A stretch of DNA of 64,000 nt from Salisediminibacterium beveridgei (GCF_001721685.1 NZ_CP012502.1:2356001-2420000); one strand, 5' to 3'. Counted from the first letter of the stretch, positions 27,304 to 35,820 are shown. A program made the numbers and translations. The notes: generated by a model from the sequence alone, not told the origin.

Positions 27304-28574
27304 GATAACACCGCCTCCTCTTGTTCAATCGCGATGGAAATTTCGCCTGCTGTGATTTTTTCCAGGTCCTTTGCTTTCAATAAGACAGACTCCATCTCGG
27401 CCGGGACCATATGCCGCTTCTTGACGGATTTGATTCGTGTTCCGTTGTTCATCAATACGATGCGCACATTCTCATAAACCGCATCGGTTCGGAACATGAG
27501 CGTCAACTTGTTGCCGTCAATGTTGTTTGGTTCAATGAACTGCGGCACCACATAGCGGACACCGCTTGACGGGGTGGTAGACAACGTTCCACTTCCTGAT
27601 GTCAGCTCATCTTTCACATAACGGGCGGCACTGCGACCGGCACGGCAGCTTTCTTCCGTGACCCAGTCGACCAGGTCATGCACATGGACCACGTTTCCGC
27701 AGGCAAAGATGCCGGGGATTGATGTTTCCATGGATTCATTGACATCCGGTCCGTTCGTCAATGGGTTTAGCGTGATGTTCGCTTTTTTGGAGAGTTCGTT
27801 TTCAGGAATCAGACCGACGGACAACAGCAGCGTATCGCAAGCAATGGTCTTTTCCGTTCCCGGGACGAGCTGCATGGCTTCGTCCACCTGCTGAATGACG
27901 ATTTCCTCGACCCGCTCTTTGCCCCTGACTTCAGTGACGGTGTGACTGAGTAGTAAGGGAATGTCAAAATCATTCAGGCACTGTACAATATTGCGGGCCA
28001 GACCGCCGGAATACGGCATCAGTTCCACCACTGCATGCACATTCGCGCCTTCCAAGGTCATCCGCCGGGCCATGACGAGTCCGATGTCCCCCGAGCCGAC
28101 GATGACGACGTCTTTTCCGACCATATAGCCTTCCATATTGACAAACCGCTGGGCAGTGCCTGCGGTGAACACGCCTGACGCCCGGGTACCGGGGATATTG
28201 ATCGCGCCCCGGGTCCGCTCGAGGCAACCCATTGCAAGCACGATGGCCTTCGCTTCGATCTGCATTAATCCGTCAGTTGTATTGACTGCGGTCACGAGCT
28301 TTTCTTCCGTAATATCAAGCACCATCGTATCGAGTTTATAGTCGATATTCTCTTCTTTCAGCTGGTTGATGAATCGTTCCGCGTATTCCGGGCCGGTCAA
28401 TTCCTCCTTGAACCGGTGCAGACCGAAGCCGTTATGAATGCACTGCTGTAAAATACCACCCAGTTCGCGGTCCCGCTCGAGAACCAGAATCGAGTCTACA
28501 CCATTTTCCTTCGCTTCGATTGCAGCAGCAAGTCCTGCAGGACCGCCGCCAATCACGACCAAATCTACTTTCAC
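27300..28574 (-). CDS. NAD(P)/FAD-dependent oxidoreductase (GlpB-like second subunit)
   Basis: A roughly 424-residue pyridine nucleotide-disulfide-type flavoprotein. The FAD motif VVIGGGPAGLAAA is at the N-terminus, a second Rossmann motif VVIVGSGDIGLVMA near residue 155, and GIFACGNVVHVHD near 305 closes the FAD site. The GTG at 28574 is chosen because AAAGGAGG lies eight bases upstream; a TTG two codons earlier is too close to it. It lies between the GlpA-like and DUF1667 genes and probably passes electrons from the dehydrogenase flavin to a nicotinamide or quinone acceptor. Confidence 0.87.
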   Translation of the reverse strand: MKVDLVVIGGGPAGLAAAIEAKENGVDSILVLERDRELGGILQQCIHNGFGLHRFKEELTGPEYAERFINQLKEENIDYKLDTMVLDITEEKLVTAVNTTDGLMQIEAKAIVLAMGCLERTRGAINIPGTRASGVFTAGTAQRFVNMEGYMVGKDVVIVGSGDIGLVMARRMTLEGANVHAVVELMPYSGGLARNIVQCLNDFDIPLLLSHTVTEVRGKERVEEIVIQQVDEAMQLVPGTEKTIACDTLLLSVGLIPENELSKKANITLNPLTNGPDVNESMETSIPGIFACGNVVHVHDLVDWVTEESCRAGRSAARYVKDELTSGSGTLSTTPSSGVRYVVPQFIEPNNIDGNKLTLMFRTDAVYENVRIVLMNNGTRIKSVKKRHMVPAEMESVLLKAKDLEKITAGEISIAIEQEEAVLS

Positions 28575-28589
28575 AGTCAACCCCTCCTT

Positions 28590-30065
28590 TTATTCTGAAG
28601 CTACCGATTGTTTTGACGTTTCACGCTGCACTTCCTTCGTTTTGCCGGTCAGAATATAGGAATCCTGTCCATCTTTCACGATCTCAGTGATATCACGATT
28701 CAGCTCTCTGGCAAGGATCTCCATGACCCGCGGCGAACAGAATCCGCCCTGACAGCGCCCTGCACCTGCGCGGATGCGCCGTTTCACACCGTCGAGTGTC
28801 TCAGCCCCTGCGTAGCGGTAGATCATGTCGACGATATCGCCTTCAGTAATCGATTCACAGCGGCAAATCACCCGGCCGAACCGCTCATCTTCTTCTAACA
28901 TGGTCTGCATTTGGGTTCGCGTTGCCTCCATGAACCGTTTCACCGGTCGTCTCGTGGGATTGAACATTCGGTTCTCTTCTTGATCAGGAACGTGTGCTGA
29001 AATCAGGGTAACGATCTCTTCAGCAATGGCCGGCGCAGCAGTAAGCCCTGGGGAATCGATGGCGGCGGCACTGATAAATCCTGGGAACTGCCTTGAATCT
29101 TCAATGATGAAATCACCGCCTGACGTCTTGGCCCGAAGACCTGTGAAAGAGGTGATCACTTTTTGAAACGGGAAGTCAGGGATGGCACGTCCGCCTTTTT
29201 CCCGGAGTTCCTTAAGTCCTTTACGGGTGGTGCGCAGATCGTCTTTTGCTTTCGGGCCTTCGGATGTGGGGCCGATCAGGTAATTCCCTTCCACCGTCGG
29301 TAAGGCAACGACGCCTTTTGTTTTCCCTTTAGGGGGCTGAAAGACGATTCGCTTTGTAAAATCCCCTGTGGATTGATCGAACAGATTATACTCTCCGGCA
29401 TAGGGTAAGATATCGAACCGGGCTTCGCCGTGGATCATGGCGTCAATCTCGTCGGCGTATAACCCTGCACAGTTGACCACGGTTTTCGTCTCGATCATGC
29501 GGCTGCCAGTCTGAATCCGGTAGCCGTTCTCCGTTGTATCAATCCCGGTGACTGTCTGATTGAGACCGAGTTCCACACCGTTATCCATGGCGTTTTCCAT
29601 GCAGGCAATCGCCAGTTCATACGAACCGACAATGCCCGCTGTCGGCGCATAAAGAGCTGCGATCGCATCTTGATTGATGTTTGACTCCATCGCCTGCAGT
29701 TCCTTCGCTTCGATGATTTGAAGATCCGGCACACCGTTTTGTTGTCCTTGTCTCAGCAAATGTTCCAAGTGGTTCCGATCCTCTTCTGAGAAAGCGAGCA
29801 ACAGTGAACCGTTTTGCCTGTAGGGTACGTCGAGCATGCGACAGAGCATCGGGTACAGCCGGTTTCCCTCCACATTCGTCCGTGCCTTGTTCGTTCCGGG
29901 CTTGCAGTCAAAACCTGCGTGTACGATAGCGCTGTTTGCTTTCGTTGTGCCATTGGCTACATCATTGTCCTTTTCAAGCAGGAGCGTCTTCAGATTCTTT
30001 GTCGAGCAGGCTCTCGCAATCGTCGTACCGGTAATGCCTCCTCCAATAATGACAACATCATACAT
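28590..30065 (-). CDS. FAD-dependent glycerol-3-phosphate dehydrogenase-type oxidoreductase with BFD domain (GlpA-like)
   Basis: A 491-residue protein with a DAO-type flavin domain (VVIIGGGITGTTIA at the N-terminus, TSFTGLRAK near 340) and a C-terminal [2Fe-2S] BFD-like domain with cysteines in ICRCES and CQGGFCS (about 415-460). This architecture belongs to anaerobic GlpA-like proteins. The ATG at 30065 is preferred over 30071 because of its spacing from AAGGGGAG. Glycerol-3-P is the likely substrate, but 2-hydroxy acids are possible for this fold. A terminator in the 5' leader at 30125-30187 suggests antitermination control. Confidence 0.85.
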   Translation of the reverse strand: MYDVVIIGGGITGTTIARACSTKNLKTLLLEKDNDVANGTTKANSAIVHAGFDCKPGTNKARTNVEGNRLYPMLCRMLDVPYRQNGSLLLAFSEEDRNHLEHLLRQGQQNGVPDLQIIEAKELQAMESNINQDAIAALYAPTAGIVGSYELAIACMENAMDNGVELGLNQTVTGIDTTENGYRIQTGSRMIETKTVVNCAGLYADEIDAMIHGEARFDILPYAGEYNLFDQSTGDFTKRIVFQPPKGKTKGVVALPTVEGNYLIGPTSEGPKAKDDLRTTRKGLKELREKGGRAIPDFPFQKVITSFTGLRAKTSGGDFIIEDSRQFPGFISAAAIDSPGLTAAPAIAEEIVTLISAHVPDQEENRMFNPTRRPVKRFMEATRTQMQTMLEEDERFGRVICRCESITEGDIVDMIYRYAGAETLDGVKRRIRAGAGRCQGGFCSPRVMEILARELNRDITEIVKDGQDSYILTGKTKEVQRETSKQSVASE

Positions 30066-30124
30066 ATCCATTCTCCCCTTTCTGAATCACGTCCACTACG
30101 GTGCGGGTAACTGATGATGAGAAC

Positions 30125-30187
30125 GAAAAAAGACCACAGGAAACGCAGTCCAGGTCTGTTTCTCACACCCGGACGGCATCCTGTGGC
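30125..30187 (-). promoter_or_regulatory. Leader terminator/antiterminator of the GlpA-like operon
   Basis: On the minus strand GCCACAGGA and TTCCTGTGGTC pair across a 33-nt inner region that itself can fold (CCGTCCGGG, CCTGGACTG), followed by TTTTTT. A TATGAT -10 box lies about 30 bp upstream of it (near 30225). A terminator between promoter and first gene is the arrangement of B. subtilis glp operons controlled by the GlpP antiterminator; a link to GlpP is inference. The rest of the 30066-30412 gap shows only the divergent promoter region. Confidence 0.65.
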
Positions 30188-30412
30188 CTCAGCATCTCAA
30201 GAGGACGTTTTAACTTATGTTCATCATATCACATGACTTCTGGAAGCGGTTCATCATCACACGGGGTTTCACATTTATTTCGCATTTCTGTTCGCAATAT
30301 TGACACATGTCATCCCGCTCTCATGGCTGTTTTGTAACCCTCGTCACAGTCGCCGGACTGAAACTTTGCTATGATACGGATGACGTTACTATTTTCCTTT
30401 GGAGGACTCACG

Positions 30413-31666
30413 ATGACCAGGTTCCGTTTCGCATTCATCTTTATTTTTTTCCTGCTTGTACTCATGGTTTCAGGACAATCGGTTTTTTCTGAATCGATCA
30501 GTCTGCCCCCTGAGGAGAATGAACTCCTATATTTATACGCAGATACGTGTCCGGTCTGCGTGCAGGCCAGCCCTGAAATTGAAGCCTTCGCCGAATCAGC
30601 TGCCGTGGACCTGATCCCCATTGATGTGCAGGATCCCGGCAATCAGGACCTCGTTGCCGGCATCTATGATGCGTATGACATTACGCACCGGGTCGTCCCG
30701 ACATTTGTGCTGAACGATACCGTCATGCAAGGCTTCGACGGCGGGGCGGATGAACCGTTCGCTGTACTGAAGGAAGCAACGGTTGAAACCGGGCAGGGAG
30801 AGATCTGCAGTGAAACCGCGGAGAACAAGAATGCAGAATGCAGCGACACAGCGCCTGACACGACCGACCAGGCCGGACAGAACCTGCTCGGCTTGACGGG
30901 GACAACGGTGACGATCGGGCTCACTGACGGGTTCAACCCCTGTTCCTTATGGGCGCTCATGTTTCTCATGTCGATGGTGTTGCGGTTGAAAGACCCAAAG
31001 GCTGTCTACCTGACCGGAGCGGTGTTCATTTTGACCATCACAGCGATCTACGGGCTCTTTATCGCCGGGACGTTTGCGATTGTAACGAACATTCTCACCG
31101 TCACGTGGCTCAGAGTCATGATCTTTTTACTTGCGGCCGCGTTTGCCCTTATCAATATCCGGGATTATTTTTCCGGGAAAGAGGACTTGACGCTCGCGAT
31201 CTCCGATACGAATAAAAAGCGCTGGATTCATTTCAGCCGCGGCCGTTTGAACCAGGCGACGAGCCCGTGGAAACTTGCCATGGCTGCAGTGACGATCGGG
31301 CTGTTCGCTTCCGTGATTGAACTGCCCTGCACCGCCGGTTACCCGATTGTCTGGAACGGACTGATGGCTTCTGCAGGCGTCGGTGGTCTGCAGTATATGA
31401 GCTTGCTCAGTCTGTATTTGATGATGTATGTCCTGGTTGAAGTGGTGATTCTTCTGTTGATCGGGCGCTCCATGCAAAAGATGAGCATGACGAATGGCCT
31501 CGCCAAAACCATGAAGCTTGTCAGTGGCACGCTCATGCTGTATCTTGCCGTGCTCCTTCTCAGTGGACCAGAGGCCATGAACAATATGACGCTTTTGACG
31601 GGTGGAAGCCTTGTGGTGATTGCCTTGACCCTTTTGTATGTGTATCTGGCCCGAAGAAGAGCTTGA
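30413..31666 (+). CDS. Thioredoxin-domain/CcdA-DsbD-like membrane fusion protein
   Basis: A 417-residue protein. A signal or TM segment (residues 4-25) leads into a thioredoxin fold with the redox pair CPVC near residue 45 and a cis-proline in RVVPTF. A Cys-containing linker (CSETAENKNAEC) follows, then about six membrane helices with NPCS and ELPCTAGYP, the paired cysteines of CcdA/DsbD. It should carry reducing equivalents across the membrane to extracytoplasmic thiols. ATG 30413 is used because TTGGAGG precedes it; an earlier in-frame ATG at 30371 lacks a site. It is convergent with the SDR gene, only 5 bp apart. Confidence 0.85.
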   Translation: MTRFRFAFIFIFFLLVLMVSGQSVFSESISLPPEENELLYLYADTCPVCVQASPEIEAFAESAAVDLIPIDVQDPGNQDLVAGIYDAYDITHRVVPTFVLNDTVMQGFDGGADEPFAVLKEATVETGQGEICSETAENKNAECSDTAPDTTDQAGQNLLGLTGTTVTIGLTDGFNPCSLWALMFLMSMVLRLKDPKAVYLTGAVFILTITAIYGLFIAGTFAIVTNILTVTWLRVMIFLLAAAFALINIRDYFSGKEDLTLAISDTNKKRWIHFSRGRLNQATSPWKLAMAAVTIGLFASVIELPCTAGYPIVWNGLMASAGVGGLQYMSLLSLYLMMYVLVEVVILLLIGRSMQKMSMTNGLAKTMKLVSGTLMLYLAVLLLSGPEAMNNMTLLTGGSLVVIALTLLYVYLARRRA

Positions 31667-31671
31667 CGTTG

Positions 31672-32424
31672 TTATTTCAATGAATAGCCGCCGTCCACGA
31701 CCAGTTCTGTACCGTTGATGTAAGATGCATCGTCCGACGCGAGAAAACGGACGGCGTTGACGATTTCGCCTGGCTCTGCGTAAGACCCGCGCGGTGCGTC
31801 TTTGGCTGCTTTTTCAAAGGCTTCCTGGCTCCCGTATGCTTTCATAGAGAGTTCGGTTGCCGCCGGTCCCGGGGATATGGCATTGACCCGGACACCCATT
31901 TTGGCAAAGCGGAGTGCAGTACTTTGCGTCATCGCGACAATGGCGGCTTTTGTCCCGCTGTAGGCCGGCAGCATCGGGTTCACTTTGTCATTGCCGAGAA
32001 TCGCTGCGTTATTGACGATAACGCCACTCTTTTGCTTTTGCATCGCGTTCAGAGCGTACTTCATATACAGGAAATACGCTGTCTGATTCGTGGCAATCAG
32101 TTCGTCCCAGTCCGCTTCTTTCACCCGGTTCAAGGGACCTGTGCCAAGTGACAGGACGCCTGCGTTATTAAAGAGAATGTCAATCCGTCCTTCTGCTTCG
32201 AGAATCTCTGCCATGCAGCTCGCAATTTGTTCACGGTTCGTGTTATCCACCTGATGAAAGATCACGTTCCCGTCAGTGGCCTTTTCCGTGTCGTTTCCTT
32301 CTTTTTCGCGGCGGCCGGTGAAATGCACGGTTGCCCCCCGCTCAGCAAACTGTTTGACAGCTTCACGGCCGATGCCGGAGGTTCCTCCGTTAATGACGAC
32401 GATCTGGTCTTTGAAATCATTCAT
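31672..32424 (-). CDS. Short-chain dehydrogenase/reductase
   Basis: A 250-residue classical SDR. The cofactor motif NGGTSGIGREA is at residues 11-22, with NNAGVLS near 85 and the catalytic YSGTK near 155. An Arg-rich patch (FTGRREKE) after beta-2 suggests NADPH preference. It is divergent from the TetR gene, and an operator-like TAGACCG sequence lies in between. The likely job, with the NmrA-like gene, is detoxification of an organic inducer; the substrate is unknown. Confidence 0.88.
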   Translation of the reverse strand: MNDFKDQIVVINGGTSGIGREAVKQFAERGATVHFTGRREKEGNDTEKATDGNVIFHQVDNTNREQIASCMAEILEAEGRIDILFNNAGVLSLGTGPLNRVKEADWDELIATNQTAYFLYMKYALNAMQKQKSGVIVNNAAILGNDKVNPMLPAYSGTKAAIVAMTQSTALRFAKMGVRVNAISPGPAATELSMKAYGSQEAFEKAAKDAPRGSYAEPGEIVNAVRFLASDDASYINGTELVVDGGYSLK

Positions 32425-32536
32425 TGTCTGTTGCCCCTCTCTTTTTGTCGATGATGTATGCCGTTCTTTTCCCGCTTATGAAGCGTGGAAAACCCAATGA
32501 CGTTGACGAGTGAGCAACCATCATGTATTCTCATAT

Positions 32537-32556
32537 ATATAGACCGATTGTTATAC
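32537..32556 (+). promoter_or_regulatory. Candidate LmrA/YxaF-type operator upstream of the tetR gene
   Basis: ATAGACCGATTGTTAT resembles the B. subtilis LmrA/YxaF box (ATAGACCRGTCTAT) in its left half, with a degenerate right half. It lies in the divergent SDR-tetR gap, just before the tetR ribosome site. Confidence 0.5.
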
Positions 32557-32576
32557 TAATTGAACGAGGTGAACGT

Positions 32577-33158
32577 ATGGCGAGCATGACCGCTTCCAAA
32601 ACGATCTTGATCGACACCGCTGCCCGTCTTTTCCAGACCCAGGGATATCACGGAACCGGCCTCAATCAGATCATCCGTGAGAGCGGGGCACCGAAAGGAT
32701 CACTGTATTATTATTTTCCGGATGGGAAAGAACAGCTCGCCGTGGCAGCCATTGAGAGAACGGTCGGCGTCGTTAGTGAACGGATCTTTACAGGTATGGC
32801 GGTCAACACGGATGACCCCGTGACCTTGCTTCAGGGGTTTATTCATCATCTGGCGAACAGTTATGATGAAGGGCAGCATCAGGCCGGCCTCCCTGTAGCA
32901 GCTGTTGCTTTGGAGATGGCAGATCAGAGTGAATCGATCCGGGAAGCTTGCCTCAAGGCCTACACGCAGTGGCATGACCTATTGGCGCAGCAACTGATGC
33001 AATCCGGTCTGACGGATGAAACGGCCAAAGCACTCGCAGCCACCGTCAATGCGCTTGTCGAAGGCGCTTTTATTACGGTACGGCTGAAAGGCCACGCTGA
33101 ACCCCTTCGACAAATGGCTGAGGTGATCCCAGCACTTGTGAGAGGCATCGACGGCTGA
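32577..33158 (+). CDS. TetR-family regulator, LmrA/YxaF-like
   Basis: A 193-residue regulator. The N-terminal HTH (FQTQGYHGTGLNQIIRESG followed by APKGSLYYYFPDGK) is nearly that of B. subtilis LmrA and YxaF, which repress multidrug and quercetinase genes and release DNA on binding flavonoids. ATG 32577 follows GAGGTGAACGT; an upstream ATG at 32523 has no site. Box-like sequences occur both upstream of this gene and upstream of the next gene, so it probably controls itself, the divergent SDR and the NmrA-like gene. Confidence 0.9.
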   Translation: MASMTASKTILIDTAARLFQTQGYHGTGLNQIIRESGAPKGSLYYYFPDGKEQLAVAAIERTVGVVSERIFTGMAVNTDDPVTLLQGFIHHLANSYDEGQHQAGLPVAAVALEMADQSESIREACLKAYTQWHDLLAQQLMQSGLTDETAKALAATVNALVEGAFITVRLKGHAEPLRQMAEVIPALVRGIDG

Positions 33159-33176
33159 AGGGGCCGTTTTCTTTTC
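33148..33176 (+). terminator. Weak terminator after tetR
   Basis: ACGGC and GCCGT pair around TGAAGGG, overlapping the tetR stop codon, and are followed by TTTCTTTT. Confidence 0.5.
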
Positions 33177-33184
33177 CTTCAGAT

Positions 33185-33204
33185 TATATAGACTGGTCTA
33201 CAAA
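33185..33204 (+). promoter_or_regulatory. LmrA/YxaF-type operator upstream of the NmrA-like gene
   Basis: ATAGACTGGTCTACA contains the arms TAGAC and GTCTA around TG, very close to the LmrA/YxaF box. It lies 20 bp upstream of the ribosome site of the gene at 33223. Confidence 0.75.
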
Positions 33205-33222
33205 TTATAAGGAGTGATCGAT

Positions 33223-34089
33223 GTGAATCACCGCGTTTTTGTCACCGGAGCAACAGGGAATATCGGCAACTTTGTAGTGGACGACCTGCTTGAAAAAGGC
33301 GTATCTGTCAGGGTGGGGATACGTGATCCGAAGAGGAAGGGCTATACGTTTAAGGAAAAAGAAGTTGAGGTGGTCCCGTTCGATTTCTTCGACAACAGTA
33401 CTTTCAATGAGGGGCTTGAAGAGATTGACGGCATCTTCCTCATGCGCCCACCGCAACTGGCTATGCCGGAAAAGGATATGTTGCCGTTTATTACCGCTGC
33501 CAAAGAAGCGGGTGTCAAACAGATCGTCTTCGTCTCTCTTCTCGGCGTAGAGAAGAACCCCGTCGTTCCCCACCGGAAGATCGAAACACTGATCCGGGAG
33601 TCGGGGATGGGTTACACCTTTTTGCGACCGTCGTTCTTCATGCAGAACTTAAATACCACCCATCAAAAGGACATTGCGGAAAAAGGGATCCTCGATGTGC
33701 CTGTTGGTAAGGCGTTGACGAGTTTCATCGATACCCGGGACATTGCCAGTGTTGCAGCGGTTTGTCTGACCGATGTAAACCACGTGAATCAGGCATACAC
33801 GCTTACAGGCAACCGCGCCATCAGCTACAGGGAAGTCGCGGATATCTTGAGCCGTGTCCTCGGACATTCTGTCATTTACGCGCCGAAGAATCCGCTGGCC
33901 TTTCGAAGCCGTTTAATCCGGGAAGAAACACCGAAAGCATTCGCGAACGTCATGACGCTCCTTTACCTCATGACCTGGGCAGGAACGGCAAAGAGCATAA
34001 CCGGTGAGGTTGAAAGGATTCTTAAGCGTCAGCCGATCAGCTTCGAGCAATACGCAGAGGATTACAAAGAAGCTTGGCTGAACGCATGA
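33223..34089 (+). CDS. NmrA-like NAD(P)-binding oxidoreductase
   Basis: A 288-residue atypical SDR with the Rossmann motif FVTGATGNIGNFV at the N-terminus, an Arg-containing VRVGIRDPKR typical of NADPH sensing, and no Tyr-x3-Lys active site, as in NmrA/HSCARG and quinone oxidoreductase QorB. The GTG at 33223 lies eight bases after AAGGAG; the upstream GTG at 33214 overlaps that site. It probably responds to, or reduces, quinone-like compounds under the LmrA-type regulator. Confidence 0.85.
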   Translation: MNHRVFVTGATGNIGNFVVDDLLEKGVSVRVGIRDPKRKGYTFKEKEVEVVPFDFFDNSTFNEGLEEIDGIFLMRPPQLAMPEKDMLPFITAAKEAGVKQIVFVSLLGVEKNPVVPHRKIETLIRESGMGYTFLRPSFFMQNLNTTHQKDIAEKGILDVPVGKALTSFIDTRDIASVAAVCLTDVNHVNQAYTLTGNRAISYREVADILSRVLGHSVIYAPKNPLAFRSRLIREETPKAFANVMTLLYLMTWAGTAKSITGEVERILKRQPISFEQYAEDYKEAWLNA

Positions 34090-34214
34090 TGTTTGATCGT
34101 TTTTGCGACCATTTACGATCCATTTCCGATGCACTGATACCCAAATCGGGAGAAAATCGGTTGCATTTGTTGTACCGATTCATGAACTGGTCGTGTTTTT
34201 ATCCGTGACGGTAT

Positions 34215-34340
34215 TTGATCATCAAAAGTGGGCTCTTGTTCATCAATCGTCGGACGCTGTTCATCACCCCAGCGGTTTTGATCATCAATCATTGCGTTCT
34301 GCTCATCAAAAGTGAGGCCTTGTTCATCAAAACAGCAAAT
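34215..34340 (+). repeat. Short-period array: six 21-bp units with TTGNTCATCA core
   Basis: Six consecutive 21-bp units begin at 34215, each opening (T/C)TG(A/T/C)TCATCA followed by about 11 variable bases. No gene overlaps it; a minus-strand frame runs through but its codons simply echo the period. The array is in the 3' region of the NmrA-like gene, before a bidirectional terminator. A related 20-bp array lies at 60550-60709. The rest of 34090-34445 shows nothing else. Confidence 0.85.
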
Positions 34341-34377
34341 CCGCACAGTACTGATATCGATGTTATGTATATAAACA

Positions 34378-34416
34378 CGAAGACCCGGGATATGCTGATC
34401 CCAGGTCTTCGTTTTA
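34378..34416. terminator. Bidirectional terminator between the NmrA-like and coiled-coil genes
   Basis: GAAGACCCGGGAT and ATCCCAGGTCTTC form a 13-bp stem with one mismatch around ATGCTG, with GTTTT on the plus side and CGTG after the minus arm. Confidence 0.8.
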
Positions 34417-34445
34417 GCTATTCATCGTGATGATCGGTGGAAAAC

Positions 34446-35084
34446 TTAATTCTGCTTACTGTGCTCCAGATGGAAAACACGCTTATCAAGCTCCGACAGC
34501 TTGTTGTTTACATAGCTTGTTTCCACATCTGAGCGCTTTTGATTTGTCCGAAGCAGCATCAGAATATCCTCAGTTTGTGTCAGTTCGATGCGCTGAATTG
34601 ACTTATCCATATTCACCATCAACTCTTTCATCGAAACCATGTCACTCTCCACATGTGTCAGGCGACTGTCCATACTGACCATGTGTTCTTTCATTTGTCC
34701 CATGTCAGTTTCCAAATGGGATAATCGTCCGTCAACATGATCCACTTTTTCTTCAACATGAGATAGTCGATGATCGATTTGATCCACTTTCGTTTCAATG
34801 GAGCTTAAGCGATGATCCATCTTTGATACTGATGCTTCCACTGCACCAAGGCGTTGATCCATCTGCGACACTGATGCTTCCACTACACCAAGGCGTTGAT
34901 CCATCTGTGAAACCGTTACTTCCACTGCACCAAGGCGTTGATCCATCTGCGAAACCGATGTCTTCACCTCATTCAGACCATCCTCCATGCTATCCATACG
35001 TTGTTCCATCCGGTCAAAACGTTCATCCATCTTATCAAGACGTTTATCCATCTTCACCAGCATCGATAAGATTTGCTCTTCCAT
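34446..35084 (-). CDS. Coiled-coil repeat protein of unknown function
   Basis: A 212-residue, almost wholly helical protein. From about residue 10 to 165 it consists of heptad-based repeats of about 14 residues, xVSQMDQRLGxVEA-like, that degrade towards DHRLSxxExKVDQ. The DNA shows 42-bp repeats at about 34815-34955. ATG 35084 follows TGGAGTG; the earlier in-frame ATG at 35135 has no site. No signal peptide. It follows a LexA-box promoter and a 34-codon frame on the same strand, so it may be SOS-induced. No family assignment is offered. Confidence 0.75.
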   Translation of the reverse strand: MEEQILSMLVKMDKRLDKMDERFDRMEQRMDSMEDGLNEVKTSVSQMDQRLGAVEVTVSQMDQRLGVVEASVSQMDQRLGAVEASVSKMDHRLSSIETKVDQIDHRLSHVEEKVDHVDGRLSHLETDMGQMKEHMVSMDSRLTHVESDMVSMKELMVNMDKSIQRIELTQTEDILMLLRTNQKRSDVETSYVNNKLSELDKRVFHLEHSKQN

Positions 35085-35181
35085 CCCGATCACTCCATTC
35101 CATTTGATTATAAACGAATACAGATCACCTTGCATGATACAAAAGCAGCTTTTTGATGTCCTCCTTTATCAATTGTACCCG

Positions 35182-35286
35182 TCATTTCCTCTCAGGATCT
35201 TTCCTTTCCTGGTCCTGCCAAATGTTTCGAAGTGGGGATGCATACCGGAATGGAGTCTTGCCACTGAGCGAATCCAACACATTCAT
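35182..35286 (-). CDS. Putative 34-residue peptide under a LexA-type promoter
   Basis: An ATG at 35286 follows GGAGAGGTTG and opens 34 codons ending in TGA. The product is basic and polar (SGKTPFRYASPLRN in the middle, QDQERKDPERK at the end). A TATAAT box at 35321-35326 and a LexA-like box lie directly upstream, so the frame starts about 30 nt into the predicted transcript. I do not recognise the peptide. It may be a small SOS effector or only a leader for the coiled-coil gene about 100 bp downstream. Confidence 0.5.
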   Translation of the reverse strand: MNVLDSLSGKTPFRYASPLRNIWQDQERKDPERK

Positions 35287-35320
35287 CAACCTCTCCATCA
35301 CGGCCGATCAGGTTACTTTA

Positions 35321-35352
35321 ATTATACAAAAACGAACGTATATTCGTAAAAA
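35321..35352 (-). promoter_or_regulatory. Promoter with LexA (SOS) box
   Basis: CGAACGTATATTCG at 35333-35346 matches the B. subtilis LexA/DinR box (CGAACRNRYGTTCG) with one mismatch. On the minus strand it overlaps the spacer between TTACGA and TATAAT (35321-35326), where a repressor would block transcription of the 34-codon frame and the coiled-coil gene. Confidence 0.65.
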
Positions 35353-35372
35353 ATGGAGAGCATATCAGGATT

Positions 35373-35693
35373 TCATGATCCGTACGGTACATGATCAGCA
35401 TGAGCCTGAAATCCATGATTCACGATCGTTCTCCACAAATGTTTGTCGAACCGAAACGGCCCTGCTTCTTTTACATACAAGACAACTTCCTGCGTAATCT
35501 GAAATTCAATGACATAATCCGGGCCGCTTGCCAAACGGAAGTGATAAATCGGTAAAGGCTCTTTAACGAAAACATACGTCAGTGACCACTTCCCGTATTG
35601 CTGTGACATGCCTCGCTCAATTCTTCTGACGGATCGTTCAACGACCTCGGCATCTGTGGCCATTTTGTTTCCCATATAATTTGCATAACTCAC
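35373..35693 (-). CDS. Hypothetical 106-residue protein behind an S-box riboswitch
   Basis: A small soluble protein with the segments RRIERGMSQQYGKWSLTYVF and FEITQEVVLYVKEAGPFRF-like strands, predicted alpha+beta. It has no signal or membrane segment and no family I recognise. The GTG at 35693 lies nine bases after AAGGAG; ATG codons at 35729 and 35675 are alternatives. It is the first gene after a SAM-I riboswitch and its terminator (35781-35954), so its expression should rise when S-adenosylmethionine is scarce. A role around sulfur or methyl metabolism is inferred from that alone. Confidence 0.7.
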   Translation of the reverse strand: MSYANYMGNKMATDAEVVERSVRRIERGMSQQYGKWSLTYVFVKEPLPIYHFRLASGPDYVIEFQITQEVVLYVKEAGPFRFDKHLWRTIVNHGFQAHADHVPYGS

Positions 35694-35780
35694 CGTGCAA
35701 CACTCCTTCTGGTTTATTGCAACCATCAAGATCGTTCATTGGAGATAAGCGGGTGCCTCCTTTCTGTTCGATTCAAGCAC

Positions 35781-35820
35781 AAAAAAGCCCCCATTCACCG
35801 AGTGATCGGTGAACAGGAGC
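35781..35820 (-). terminator. Riboswitch-controlled terminator (S-box expression platform)
   Basis: On the minus strand CTCCTGTTCACCGA and TCGGTGAATGGGGG pair around TCAC and are followed by TTTTTTG. It stands between the SAM-I aptamer and the 106-residue protein gene. Confidence 0.85.

Noticed and set aside
34113..34346. Minus-strand reading frame through the 21-bp array with repeated DEQ-like codons
   Set aside because: The repetition follows the DNA period, there is no ribosome site, and the frame has no other protein-like features.
34815..34955. 42-bp tandem repeats as a separate minisatellite
   Set aside because: They code for the 14-residue coiled-coil repeats of the gene at 34446 and are explained by it.
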